This document shows, piece after piece, positions 16,452 to 24,986 of a stretch of 33,176 nt of DNA (position 1 is its first letter; the number at the start of each line of letters is the position of its first letter). The translations under genes were made by a program, and so were the position numbers. Source of the DNA: an uncultured Ignavibacteriales bacterium (GTDB lineage: Bacteria; Bacteroidota; Ignavibacteria; Ignavibacteriales; Melioribacteraceae); the NCBI GenBank assembly GCA_947311785.1, contig CAMZLW010000121.1, forward strand, positions 1-33,176, in the 5' to 3' direction. Under the pieces are notes generated by a model that saw only the letters and a program-made list of their open reading frames with translations, made no database searches and had not been told where the DNA came from.

Positions 16452-17720
16452 TTAATCCTCTTCGATAGGTTCTGCATTTTTAAGTTCAATGTGAGCTTCA
16501 TCTTTTTGTTTGCTCATGTTTTTTATATAATTATTGTTCTCTAAGATGTTTCGTTTTATTAAGTCTTCTTTTTTCTTAGCAATTCTCTCTTTCAATGGTG
16601 GAATTATTTCTAATTTAATTAAAATTATAATTTCACGCTTTACAGTTTGAGTTTTATCAGATCCTGTTAAATATCTAATTCCAAATACCCACCAAGGCAA
16701 ATCTTTAAGAAATGGAATACCACTTCGAGTAACTACCTCTTCGTGAGTAAAAAGACCGCCAATAATAGTCTCTTCACCATCCAACATCAATACTTCGGTA
16801 TTTGCAACAGTTTTTCTTATTTCGGTTGTAATTTCACCAGGGTCTGCAGAGCTACGCTCAACTTGTAATTGTAGTAATACGTAGTCTAAACCATCTTCGT
16901 TATACATATAGGGTGTAACTTCCACAATTGTTCCTGTAGAATAAAACTTATCTAAAATATTACCAGAAAAATCTCTCTCTTTAATTGAAATATCGGAACC
17001 TATTTGAATTCTACCAGTAGATTTATCGCGAACAGTTATGTTTGGTCTTGCAATAAGTTCTCCAAGTCCGTTATTTTCAAAAAACTTGAAAGCTCCAAGA
17101 ACATCACCAGTAAAATCACCAACTTCAAAAGAAGTTTTATTGGCACCAATAAATTCGTGTGTGGCACCTTGTTGCTGACTACTACTGCTTCCACCATCGT
17201 TTTCTTTTTCTTTAGTAAATGATGTAAGTTTAGCACCAAAACTTAAACCAGTTTTTTGAATAAGGAACTCCCAGTCTATTCCACGTTCTTTTAGATCGGA
17301 TATGTTTGCTTCAAAAAAGATGGCTGAAATTTTAACTTCGCGCGAATCTATTGCTGCATATATTTTGTCACCTAATTTTTCTCCCGATTGAGATTCTGGC
17401 TTAACTAAAATTACATCTGCGTCTTCGGTGTATATCATGTGGTGATAATTAACTATTATATTAAGTGCACGCATATATGGCATTCTGGTAATTTCAATTC
17501 CAATTGGCTCAGAGTAGCTGCCAGATAGCATAATTGGTTTACCAGTATTCATTTTACTAACCTTGCTTAGTACCTCAATAGCTCTGTTAAACGAAATATG
17601 CTCTGCAAGAGAAACAATTTCGTTTGGATTAACATACTGGCTTAATCTCTTCTCAATTTCCCTTTGCCCGAACAAAGATGATGCAATTAGTAATATTAGC
17701 AATAGTGTTATCTTTTTCAT
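16452..17720 (-). CDS. Short secretin (PilQ/GspD-like outer-membrane channel)
   Basis: A 422-residue protein with a signal peptide (MKKITLLLILLIASSLFGQ). Residues about 45-108 resemble the STN/N0 domain of secretins. Residues about 119-372 form the secretin core: IYAAIDSREVKISAIFFEAN (about 119-139), ELIARPNITVRDKSTGRIQIG (split around 221-241), VEVTPYM (266-272), DGEETIIGGLF (314-324), GIPFLKDLPWW (334-344) and the REIIILIKLEI strand. A charged helical tail follows. It is much shorter than PilQ or GspD (about 600-700 or more), lacking AMIN and multiple N-domains, though a Ser/Gln-rich insertion sits at 177-184. A GTG at 17729 could add three residues; the ATG at 17720 begins the signal peptide. 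Forms the outer-membrane pore for the filament. Confidence 0.88.
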   Translation of the reverse strand: MKKITLLLILLIASSLFGQREIEKRLSQYVNPNEIVSLAEHISFNRAIEVLSKVSKMNTGKPIMLSGSYSEPIGIEITRMPYMRALNIIVNYHHMIYTEDADVILVKPESQSGEKLGDKIYAAIDSREVKISAIFFEANISDLKERGIDWEFLIQKTGLSFGAKLTSFTKEKENDGGSSSSQQQGATHEFIGANKTSFEVGDFTGDVLGAFKFFENNGLGELIARPNITVRDKSTGRIQIGSDISIKERDFSGNILDKFYSTGTIVEVTPYMYNEDGLDYVLLQLQVERSSADPGEITTEIRKTVANTEVLMLDGEETIIGGLFTHEEVVTRSGIPFLKDLPWWVFGIRYLTGSDKTQTVKREIIILIKLEIIPPLKERIAKKKEDLIKRNILENNNYIKNMSKQKDEAHIELKNAEPIEED

Positions 17721-17772
17721 TTTATTCACTCAATTTTTCGTGTGTTTATAATTTCATATTTTTGCCACATGG

Positions 17773-17826
17773 AACATTCAATTTTAAAATCATACTCTTG
17801 TGTGAGTTAGCTTACTTATGAATGTT
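17773..17826 (-). other. Long inverted repeat in the gap before the secretin gene
   Basis: AACATTCA (17773-17780) and TGAATGTT (17819-17826) are perfect 8-bp complementary arms, with a smaller ACTC/GAGT pair nested inside. They lie in the 130-base gap between the PilO-like and secretin genes, the largest gap inside the block. It could be a processing, attenuation or regulator site; chance cannot be excluded. Confidence 0.3.
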
Positions 17827-17850
17827 TCATCTGTAAATTATTTTACTTTA

Positions 17851-18750
17851 TTAGTTAGGTTTCTTAATTTCTTTTTCTATTTTTTTATCCAACGTCATAG
17901 TTAACTTTTCAATAATCCCACCTTTGTTAAGAACAAAGTGTACTTCGTTTTTATCGTAATCAATCTCGGTTAAGTATCCAAGATATACTTTATCACCTTC
18001 CCACAATAAATATGTTGTTCCTTTAGAATCTGCAATAAAGGCACCTTCTGGAATTAAAGCTAACAATTCTGCCGATTGAGCATCAAGTAACTCATCTAAA
18101 TTAGGGGGAATTTCATTCCTAATTAAAGGATAAAATATATCGTACAACGGATTTGGTGTAAGTCTGTTTTCTTGAGAAACCGAAGAAGCATATCTATCGT
18201 TATCCGAATAATATACTGCACAATCAATACTATAGTTTACAAAGTAACGTGGAATGCCTTCATCATCAACTTTAACAAAGTTATCGAATGTGCAATTTAG
18301 AATTTTTTTAAGCTCTTTACTTTGCTCAATAGCAAACACCATTTTATAAACATCGTTATAGTAAGCTGTTCCAGAAAGACGATACAGATAATGCCGATAG
18401 TGCTTCGAATTAATGATATCTTTATACTCGATGTTAACAAACGATTCTGGGGCAAAACGGAAACTAATTTTATTAATAAAGTTGTAAAATTCCGATTGAT
18501 GTAAATTAACAGGAATATTAAATTTTCTTAGCGCCAAGATTGAGTCTAGCTCTGTTGCTCTAGCCTTTAAAGTATTTAATTGTTCAACTAACTCATCTGT
18601 ATTGTAAGCTGTAAGAGTTAGGTCATTAAGTTTCTTTTTTCTTTCATCAATATCGTTTTTTTGAAAAACGATAACGAAAACGCTTCCTGCAACAATAATA
18701 AGAAGCAGCAGAGCTATTAAAATAAGAGTGTTTTTTAGTTTACGATCCAT
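17851..18750 (-). CDS. PilO-like inner-membrane protein with PilP-like C-terminal domain
   Basis: A 299-residue protein built like PilO at first: one membrane anchor (about 7-29), a coiled coil (about 32-72) and a ferredoxin-like alpha/beta domain (about 85-182). Unlike ordinary PilO (about 200 residues) it continues with TPNPLYDIFYPLI (198-210), comparable to the 'DPF' segment that opens PilP's folded region, and a beta-rich domain (about 233-288: GAFIADSKGTTYLLWEGDKV, then GYLTEIDYDKNEVHFVLNKG) whose pattern is that of the PilP HR/beta-sandwich domain. PilP normally links PilO to the secretin, so a PilO-PilP fusion is a sensible reading; it is inferred by pattern, not proven. Start overlaps the preceding stop by one base, implying coupled translation. 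Confidence 0.8.
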   Translation of the reverse strand: MDRKLKNTLILIALLLLIIVAGSVFVIVFQKNDIDERKKKLNDLTLTAYNTDELVEQLNTLKARATELDSILALRKFNIPVNLHQSEFYNFINKISFRFAPESFVNIEYKDIINSKHYRHYLYRLSGTAYYNDVYKMVFAIEQSKELKKILNCTFDNFVKVDDEGIPRYFVNYSIDCAVYYSDNDRYASSVSQENRLTPNPLYDIFYPLIRNEIPPNLDELLDAQSAELLALIPEGAFIADSKGTTYLLWEGDKVYLGYLTEIDYDKNEVHFVLNKGGIIEKLTMTLDKKIEKEIKKPN

Positions 18751-20288
18751 TATTCTTTTTTGGTTTCAATTTTAAAATTCATCATGTATGCAAAAGCATT
18801 TTTTTCTCGTAAAGGTTCATATAAAACATTTTGAAGAATAGAAGAATTACTATATTCTGCAAACTCTGTTAGCACATTCCTCGATAACGAAAAACCTTTA
18901 ATGAAAACATTATCATTGTTTCTAGTTTCTAAATGTGAAACCCAAAAATTTCTTCTTCGTTCAACAAAATTTGATACTTTTTCTAATGTTCTGCCCCAAA
19001 TTTCGGTACCTGCAAGAGCCGAATCAAGAATTGATTGGGTATTATCAAAGTTTGAAATTCTTTCCGAAATAGTTGACATTTCAGTTAAAATATTTTCGTT
19101 TTGAATAGCTAATTGTTCTAATTTATTAATTTTATTATCTAGCTCTGTAACTTCTTGAAAATTAGATAAAATGGCGTACGTAAAATAGAATGTTGCAATA
19201 AACAATAATGGCAATATGGCAAAACTATGCCATCCAAATTGCAAGAATTTTTGGTTTTCAATGATGTATTTTGGAAGTATGTTAATACCCTTTAATTCTT
19301 TATCCTCTTCTGCATAATATTCGTAAGCTGCAGCAATAGGAATTGAATATGAAGATACTTCAACTCTTTCTTCTTCAGGTATTGCAAGTATATCAAACAT
19401 ATCAAACTTCAACTCCGAAACATTTGCTTCGGGGAAAGTTCCATAAAATGATAGAACAAGATTTTCAGAACGGTCATCACCACAAATTACAACATTATCT
19501 AAACGAGGGATTCCACCGTTTTCCATTTCCAGAAGAATTTTTGAAAAGTAAACATCGTAAGTATGAATATTTTGGATACCAATATCTAATGTTGCACCAA
19601 TATGTTTAAGGTTTTGACCTTCTAAAAAGATAAGTTTACTAAACTCTTTTCCTATATAAATTATTAGTGAATAATCTTCTGGGAAAAATTTTGTGGTTTT
19701 AGATACAAAGTTTGCAAGAGCAACTTCTGCACTTTTAATTGAATGTATTTTGTAATATCTTTTTCCGTTAAACGATGCAACTGAATTAACAAGATTAGCA
19801 CCAGGAACATCTGGCTCGGTAAAAACACATAAGTGAGTTTTATCATCTAACGAAATAAAATCAATTTGATCTTTTGCTATTAAATATCCTTTTGAATCTT
19901 GTATTTCTGAAATAATTTTTTCAATAGTTTTCTTTTTATCTTTTTCTAACAAGCCTTCGTAAATATGAAATGTAACATTAGGATCTGTTACTACAGGTAT
20001 AAATTGAGCTTTTGTTAAATCGTAATTAACCAACTTTGAAGCTATCTCAGAAATTTCTGTGTCAATTGTATTCGTTTCGGTAGGTGCATCTAAAGACTCA
20101 AACGAAAGGTCGTCGGTAAGCATTGAAGTATCAGTAAAATCTCCAAGTTCGTCGGTAGCATCTACCGATGAATTACCACTTGAATTAACAGTAAAATACT
20201 GTTGAACAATTATTTTATCTTTTACCCGTTCTAAAACGGCTAATTTAAGTTCTAATCCTTCACTATATATACATACTATAGGTTTCAT
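18750..20288 (-). CDS. PilM-PilN-like fusion protein (pilus alignment complex)
   Basis: A 512-residue protein. Residues 1-330 look like a degenerate actin-like (PilM/GspL cytoplasmic) domain: a beta-rich start, YSLIIYIGKEFSKLIFLEGQ (206-225) in the place of phosphate loop 2, and NVVICGDDRSENL (265-277) like the adenosine motif. The N-terminal DIGSS loop of true PilM is absent, and an acidic, Ser/Thr-rich insertion occupies about 34-76. GINILP (334-339) then matches the INLLP start of PilN; a single TM (about 354-374), a coiled coil (about 376-412) and an alpha/beta domain (about 430-508, RRNFWVSHLETR...VFIKGFS) complete a PilN-like half. Three bases separate it from the PilT gene. Probable role: cytoplasm-to-periplasm scaffold of the pilus. 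Confidence 0.82.
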   Translation of the reverse strand: MKPIVCIYSEGLELKLAVLERVKDKIIVQQYFTVNSSGNSSVDATDELGDFTDTSMLTDDLSFESLDAPTETNTIDTEISEIASKLVNYDLTKAQFIPVVTDPNVTFHIYEGLLEKDKKKTIEKIISEIQDSKGYLIAKDQIDFISLDDKTHLCVFTEPDVPGANLVNSVASFNGKRYYKIHSIKSAEVALANFVSKTTKFFPEDYSLIIYIGKEFSKLIFLEGQNLKHIGATLDIGIQNIHTYDVYFSKILLEMENGGIPRLDNVVICGDDRSENLVLSFYGTFPEANVSELKFDMFDILAIPEEERVEVSSYSIPIAAAYEYYAEEDKELKGINILPKYIIENQKFLQFGWHSFAILPLLFIATFYFTYAILSNFQEVTELDNKINKLEQLAIQNENILTEMSTISERISNFDNTQSILDSALAGTEIWGRTLEKVSNFVERRRNFWVSHLETRNNDNVFIKGFSLSRNVLTEFAEYSNSSILQNVLYEPLREKNAFAYMMNFKIETKKE

Positions 20289-20291
20289 CTG

Positions 20292-21515
20292 TTAAGTTAC
20301 CTTGAGTAATTGTAGCATTCTTGTTTTATTGTTTGCATAACCAACTGCGGTCTCTTTAGTTATCATTCTTTCCTTCACAAGACGTAGCAAATCTTGTTCC
20401 ATTGTTATCATACCTTGTTGGCTACCTTGCATAATCATCATATAAATTTCACTTGTATTGTCATTCTTAATAGCAGCTTTAACGCTAGGGGTTACAATAA
20501 GAACTTCTTTTGCAATAACACGTTTTTTATCGACCGTAGGAACAAGTTTCTGTGAAACAACAGATGTTAAAATATCTGCCAACCTATTACGAACTCTGTC
20601 TTGTTCAACTGGGTTAACTTCTGCAATAATTCTATCTATTGATTCTGCTGCAGAAGAAGTATGTAGAGTTGAAAAGACTTTATGCCCAGTATCTGTAACT
20701 TCAAGTGCTGCCATTATGGTTTCGGGGTCTCGCATTTCACCAATTACAATAATATCAGGATCTTGACGCAAAGCTTGCACAACCCCTTCCTGAAATGAAA
20801 GAACATCTTTGCCAACTTCTCTGTGCCTAATAATTGCTTTGTTCGATTTATGAACATACTCAATAGGTGATGCAACTATTACAATATGTGCATGGTCAAT
20901 TTTATTATGATAATCTATTATTGCATCAAGTGTTGTAGATTTACCCGAGCCAGTAATACCAGTAATTAACGAAAGACCAAATTTAATATAGTGATGATTC
21001 ATCATTTTAATGGCGTTTGGATGAAAGCCAAGTGATTCTAATGGGCGTGTAGTAGCAGAAATTGCACGCATATTTAATGCTAAGCTATCAATATCAAAAT
21101 ATGCATCAGCTCTAAAACGAACATTTTTATTTACTATATCGTAATGAAATGTATAACTAAAATCTAAATTTCTACCAACCAACAAATGTTTACATTGGTT
21201 ATTTGTTAGTAGCGATACAATTAAAATAGATGCTTCAAGGTGTGTAAATCGTGGGAGTTCTTCAACACGAGTTTTTATACCATGAATTCGAAACCAAATA
21301 TACTCGTCCGTTCCGTACCCACCAATTTCAACATCCGATGCCTCTCGTTCAATCATTAAAGTTAAAATATAATTTACCAATTTGTGTAGCTCAACTTTTT
21401 CTTCATTAGGCATTTGTTGAGCCATTTCAATTATAAAATTAACTTTTTCGGCACCCAAAATACCTGTTGGAATTTTACGTACATATTTCTCTAATATTTC
21501 TTCAGCTATGGTCAT
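20292..21515 (-). CDS. pilT: PilT-like secretion/retraction ATPase with altered Asp box
   Basis: A 407-residue secretion-superfamily ATPase without the N-terminal and tetracysteine parts of PilB. Walker A GITGSGKST (186-194), Walker B IIVIGEMRD (255-263), His box GHKVFSTLHTSSA (277-289), and a PilT-type tail, GMITMEQDLLRLV (368-380). It is somewhat longer than typical PilT (about 345-370). The Asp box, usually xxEDPIE, reads VIVASPIEYV (213-222): the Glu-Asp pair is Ala-Ser while the later Glu is kept. PilT-family proteins power pilus retraction and are absent from type II secretion, which favours a type IV pilus reading of the block. AGGAC precedes the ATG. It lies between the PilB-like and PilMN-like genes. 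Confidence 0.88.
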   Translation of the reverse strand: MTIAEEILEKYVRKIPTGILGAEKVNFIIEMAQQMPNEEKVELHKLVNYILTLMIEREASDVEIGGYGTDEYIWFRIHGIKTRVEELPRFTHLEASILIVSLLTNNQCKHLLVGRNLDFSYTFHYDIVNKNVRFRADAYFDIDSLALNMRAISATTRPLESLGFHPNAIKMMNHHYIKFGLSLITGITGSGKSTTLDAIIDYHNKIDHAHIVIVASPIEYVHKSNKAIIRHREVGKDVLSFQEGVVQALRQDPDIIVIGEMRDPETIMAALEVTDTGHKVFSTLHTSSAAESIDRIIAEVNPVEQDRVRNRLADILTSVVSQKLVPTVDKKRVIAKEVLIVTPSVKAAIKNDNTSEIYMMIMQGSQQGMITMEQDLLRLVKERMITKETAVGYANNKTRMLQLLKVT

Positions 21516-21615
21516 TCAGTTTAGTCCTCAACAAATTATTTCAGTATAAAATAATCGAAAAATATTTTATTTACTTTATAGCCTAATCGAAGGCCTTGCA
21601 TAACCTCAAAGTCTT

Positions 21616-23403
21616 TTAGTCATCCATTGTACCAGCAAGTGCTTCTTCTATTGATGAAAGTCCTTGCTTCACTTTTTCTAAAGCAGAATCTCTTAAAGTA
21701 AGAGTTCCATCTTTTCGTGATTGCATTCTAACAGCATCTTCATCAACTTCTTCGCCAGCACGCACAATTAGTTCTCTAATTTCTTTAGTAAAATATAGTG
21801 CTTCGTGAATAGCCATACGTCCTTTGTAACCAGATTTATTACATTTTTCGCAACCAACAGCCTCGTACACATCTACGTCTTTCCACTCCTCAAGATTTAT
21901 TCCAGCTCTTTTGGCAGTAGCTTCGTCTATTTTATCAATTTTTCTTTTACAATTATCGCAAAGTTTTCTAATAAGTCTTTGGGCAACTATAATATTAATT
22001 GCATATGCAATTAAAAATGGTTCAACTCCCATTTTGTAAAGACGTGCTACCGCACTTGGAGCATCATTTGTATGAAGTGTAGAAAAAGTTAAATGACCAG
22101 TGTTAGCAAGCTTAATAGCTGTTTCGGCTGTCTCTTTATCACGCATCTCACCTACCATTACAATATCGGGATCGTGCCTTAATATTGCTCTAATAGCTTG
22201 TTCAAAATTCATACGGTGTCCAATTTTTAATTGGCGAGCACCTTCAATAACATACTCAACTGGGTCTTCAACTGTTAAAATATTTTTTGTAGAATCAATA
22301 ACTTGGTATAGAGCTGCAACTAATGTTGTACTTTTACCACTACCAGTAGGTCCCGTTAAAATTATCATCCCTTGCGGTTGTGTAATTGCTTTTTTAAAAG
22401 CAGCGTTGGAATAACCTACTAATCCCAGTTTACTAAGGTCTTTAATAACCTTTCTATCATCAAGAATTCTTATAACTATAGATTCAAATTTATTTTTTAG
22501 TTCAGTTCCAACCATTGGCAATACTGAAACTCTATATCTAATAACTACATTATCAATAGCACGCTGGATAAAACCATCTTGGGCACTTTCTCTTTCGAAC
22601 CTATCCATTCCCTTAGATCTATCTTTAACAACAGCCATAAGAGCCTCTGGCTGAGTATTCTCTTGTGCATGCCATAGTTGTAATTTACCATCAATTCTAA
22701 AATGTATTTCCGCAGATTTTCCACTTGTAGGAATTATATGAATATCACTTGCACCCTTACGTACGCCTTCAATTAATGCAGCTTCAACTAAGTTAACTAA
22801 TGCACTTTTATTAATTTCTGCATCTAATTCTTCTTCGTCAACATTCGATTCTTCTATAGAAATATTAAGTTCTTCTGTTGAAGATTCAATAGCTTTAAGA
22901 AATTCATTTTCGGCAGGGGCAATTGTTTCAATTAATTTATCGTAATCACTTTTTTTTAGGTAGTTAACTTCAAACTTTTTAATGTTAAGACTATATGCAA
23001 TTTTTGTTAACTCTTTATCAGTTGGGTCAACTGCAGCAAGCACAAGCCTATTGCGTAATTTGTCGTAACTATATGGGAGAACTTTATGGATTAAAAATTG
23101 GTCTCTAACTTCATCGCCCTTAGAATTTAAGAGGCGTTTAATTTCGTCAATTCTTTCATCCGATAACTCAGAAACACTAATACTTAACTCGCGAAAAGCA
23201 TATAGCACCGAAACTTCGCGAAAAATTGTATCGTGGTCAAAATTTAGTTCACTTACCAAAATTTGAGCAAGGTTTCTTCGCCCTTTAGATTCATCAGCTT
23301 TTTTAGCAGCAAGTGCTTGCTCAAGAATATCGTCATCAATTATTCCCTTCTTTAGAAGCAAATAACCAATTTTATCGGTCATCTCAAGTTGTGAATCAAT
23401 CAT
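21616..23403 (-). CDS. pilB: PilB/GspE-like assembly ATPase
   Basis: A 595-residue hexameric ATPase. An N-terminal MshEN/GspE_N-like region (about 1-165) precedes the N2 domain (about 200-320, GASDIHIIP at 217-225, FRIDGKL). The motor has Walker A GPTGSGKS (351-358), Asp box LTVEDPVEYV (376-385), Walker B DIVMVGEMRD (413-422) and His box GHLTFSTLHTNDAP. A zinc tetracysteine site, C482/C485 and C518/C521, is intact, as in GspE and PilB extension ATPases. This enzyme drives polymerisation of the pilus filament at the inner membrane together with PilC. AAGGA eight bases before the ATG supports the start. 100 bases separate it from pilB's follower, containing a small GC-rich hairpin (about 21581-21594) of uncertain meaning. 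Confidence 0.93.
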   Translation of the reverse strand: MIDSQLEMTDKIGYLLLKKGIIDDDILEQALAAKKADESKGRRNLAQILVSELNFDHDTIFREVSVLYAFRELSISVSELSDERIDEIKRLLNSKGDEVRDQFLIHKVLPYSYDKLRNRLVLAAVDPTDKELTKIAYSLNIKKFEVNYLKKSDYDKLIETIAPAENEFLKAIESSTEELNISIEESNVDEEELDAEINKSALVNLVEAALIEGVRKGASDIHIIPTSGKSAEIHFRIDGKLQLWHAQENTQPEALMAVVKDRSKGMDRFERESAQDGFIQRAIDNVVIRYRVSVLPMVGTELKNKFESIVIRILDDRKVIKDLSKLGLVGYSNAAFKKAITQPQGMIILTGPTGSGKSTTLVAALYQVIDSTKNILTVEDPVEYVIEGARQLKIGHRMNFEQAIRAILRHDPDIVMVGEMRDKETAETAIKLANTGHLTFSTLHTNDAPSAVARLYKMGVEPFLIAYAINIIVAQRLIRKLCDNCKRKIDKIDEATAKRAGINLEEWKDVDVYEAVGCEKCNKSGYKGRMAIHEALYFTKEIRELIVRAGEEVDEDAVRMQSRKDGTLTLRDSALEKVKQGLSSIEEALAGTMDD

Positions 23404-23503
23404 TTATTTTCCTTAAAAAGAATTAGCATTCCCACACAATAATCCTACAAAAATAAGCAAAATTATGAAGAAATTATATATATAATCTTATTTATTTATA
23501 AAA

Positions 23504-24838
23504 TTATCTAACTGATGGATTTATTGTTGCAGTTTCAGCAGAAACTAATGTTAACCCAATCATTACAACCATTATTATCATTGCTATAAAAACTTGAATC
23601 ATTTCAATAACATTTTTAAGGCGGAAGACAGTTTCACTTTCGTAATAATTTGCAAGTTGCAATGCAGTATTTTTAATTGTACCTGTCTCTTCGCCAGAAT
23701 GAAATCGTGAAATTGCAGTATCTGTAAACACTTTTGAAGCAGCAAAAGATTCTGAAATACCCGCACCCTTACTTATCATCATAGGAATTGCAATTTTTTT
23801 TATTTGCTGTTCAAAGTAAGCATTATCTGTAGCTTCGGCGGCAATTCTTATTGGTTCAATAGATTCTGCCGAACCACTATAAAGTGTGTAAAAAACACGA
23901 CAAAAAACTTCAATATTAGTTTTGTGTACAAGGCTTCCCATTATTGGAACTTTCATCATCCATTTTGAAAAGAATAAATCGCCCGCTGGAGTTTTTTTCC
24001 ACCACCCAAGAACTATTGGAGGTGCAAATATTACTATCACAACAATAAGCCATTGGTTCATTAAAAAGTTACTCATATCTAAAGTTGCCGCAGTCATTGG
24101 TGGAAGTGGAATGTCAAATTTCAGAAATAGTTTAGCAGTTTCTGGGAATATATATCCAACATAAAAAAGAACTGCCAAAAATAGAATAAACACAGTAATT
24201 GCCGGTGTAATTAAAGCACTACGCATATCTTTTTGGAATTGCATTCTACGTTCAAGAAATTTTGCAGTTGCTTTATATATTTCCGTCATATTACCACTTT
24301 TTGCAGCAAGACCAAGCATATAAGCAGTAAATTTTCCAAAAACTCTATCGTGCTTTACAAATGTTGTTTGACTATCGGCACCTTTTTTTAGCTCGTTATT
24401 AATTTGTTTTAATGTTTCACGAAGTGTCTTATTTTCTAAATCGTTAACAAGTAGAGTCATAATTTCACTATAGGGTAATTTTTGTTCCAACAACTCGGCA
24501 CTAATTTTAACGAAGGATAAAACTTCTTGTTCAGGAGGTTTGGGATCCCACTCAAATAAAAATTTGTTTACGGAAATTACTTGATAGCCCATTTTTGTTA
24601 GTGCTTGGGTAACTTCCTCTTTTGAAAACGCCTTTTGCTCTCCTTTTATTACGGCTTCGTTTCCCTTTTTAATTTTGTATATATAAGTAATTTTTTTTTG
24701 AATTGACTTTAGTTTTATTTTATGTTTTTCGACCAAAGCCTTAATTTGTTTTTTCCCTTCGGAATAAGTTGGTGCTGCAAGATTTCCGGTTATAAGTTGA
24801 CCGTTCGGTTTTATTGCAGTAAATTTTAATTCAACCAT
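23504..24838 (-). CDS. pilC: PilC/GspF-like inner-membrane platform protein
   Basis: A 444-residue platform protein with two T2SSF cytoplasmic helical domains (about 105-215 and 305-410), and membrane segments at about 211-231, 260-280 and 411-433. The first F domain has the usual FVKISAELLEQKLPYSEIM start and GLAAKSGNMTEIYKATAKFL end; the second has VFCRVFYTLYSGSAESIEPI and FHSGEETGTIKNTALQLANY. The N-terminal 95 residues are longer than normal and contain two similar 'FTAIKPNGQLITG... / KEEVTQALTKMGYQVISV' type segments seen in GspF proteins. It is the first gene of the pilus block; a candidate promoter lies upstream. Works with the PilB ATPase to turn or load pilin subunits. Confidence 0.92.
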   Translation of the reverse strand: MVELKFTAIKPNGQLITGNLAAPTYSEGKKQIKALVEKHKIKLKSIQKKITYIYKIKKGNEAVIKGEQKAFSKEEVTQALTKMGYQVISVNKFLFEWDPKPPEQEVLSFVKISAELLEQKLPYSEIMTLLVNDLENKTLRETLKQINNELKKGADSQTTFVKHDRVFGKFTAYMLGLAAKSGNMTEIYKATAKFLERRMQFQKDMRSALITPAITVFILFLAVLFYVGYIFPETAKLFLKFDIPLPPMTAATLDMSNFLMNQWLIVVIVIFAPPIVLGWWKKTPAGDLFFSKWMMKVPIMGSLVHKTNIEVFCRVFYTLYSGSAESIEPIRIAAEATDNAYFEQQIKKIAIPMMISKGAGISESFAASKVFTDTAISRFHSGEETGTIKNTALQLANYYESETVFRLKNVIEMIQVFIAMIIMVVMIGLTLVSAETATINPSVR

Positions 24839-24903
24839 TAAGATTACACCTATTTTATTTCAATTTAACAATTTACTTTAGTAACAAAAATTAAGCCAAT
24901 ACA

Positions 24904-24931
24904 ATTATATAGACAGTTACCATAATAACAA
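24904..24931 (-). promoter_or_regulatory. Candidate promoter of the pilus block
   Basis: On the minus strand TTGTTA (24931-24926) and TATAAT (24909-24904) are 16 bases apart, 66 bases before the pilC start, in the 148-base gap after the LpoB-like gene. The -10 is a perfect sigma-70 consensus; if the host uses a Bacteroidetes-type promoter the match may be fortuitous. Confidence 0.35.
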
Positions 24932-24986
24932 TATAAAAAGCCTCTAACAAGTAATAATTACACTATTATCCCAAAAGAGCTAATAT

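Noticed and set aside
21581-21594. Hairpin between pilB and pilT as a terminator
   Set aside because: The stem is only four or five pairs and no T-run follows on the minus strand, so I did not call a terminator inside the operon.
16452-24838. Reading the block as a type II secretion system
   Set aside because: A PilT-like retraction ATPase and PilM/PilN/PilO-like proteins favour a type IV pilus, though without a pilin gene in the window a related filament system cannot be fully excluded.
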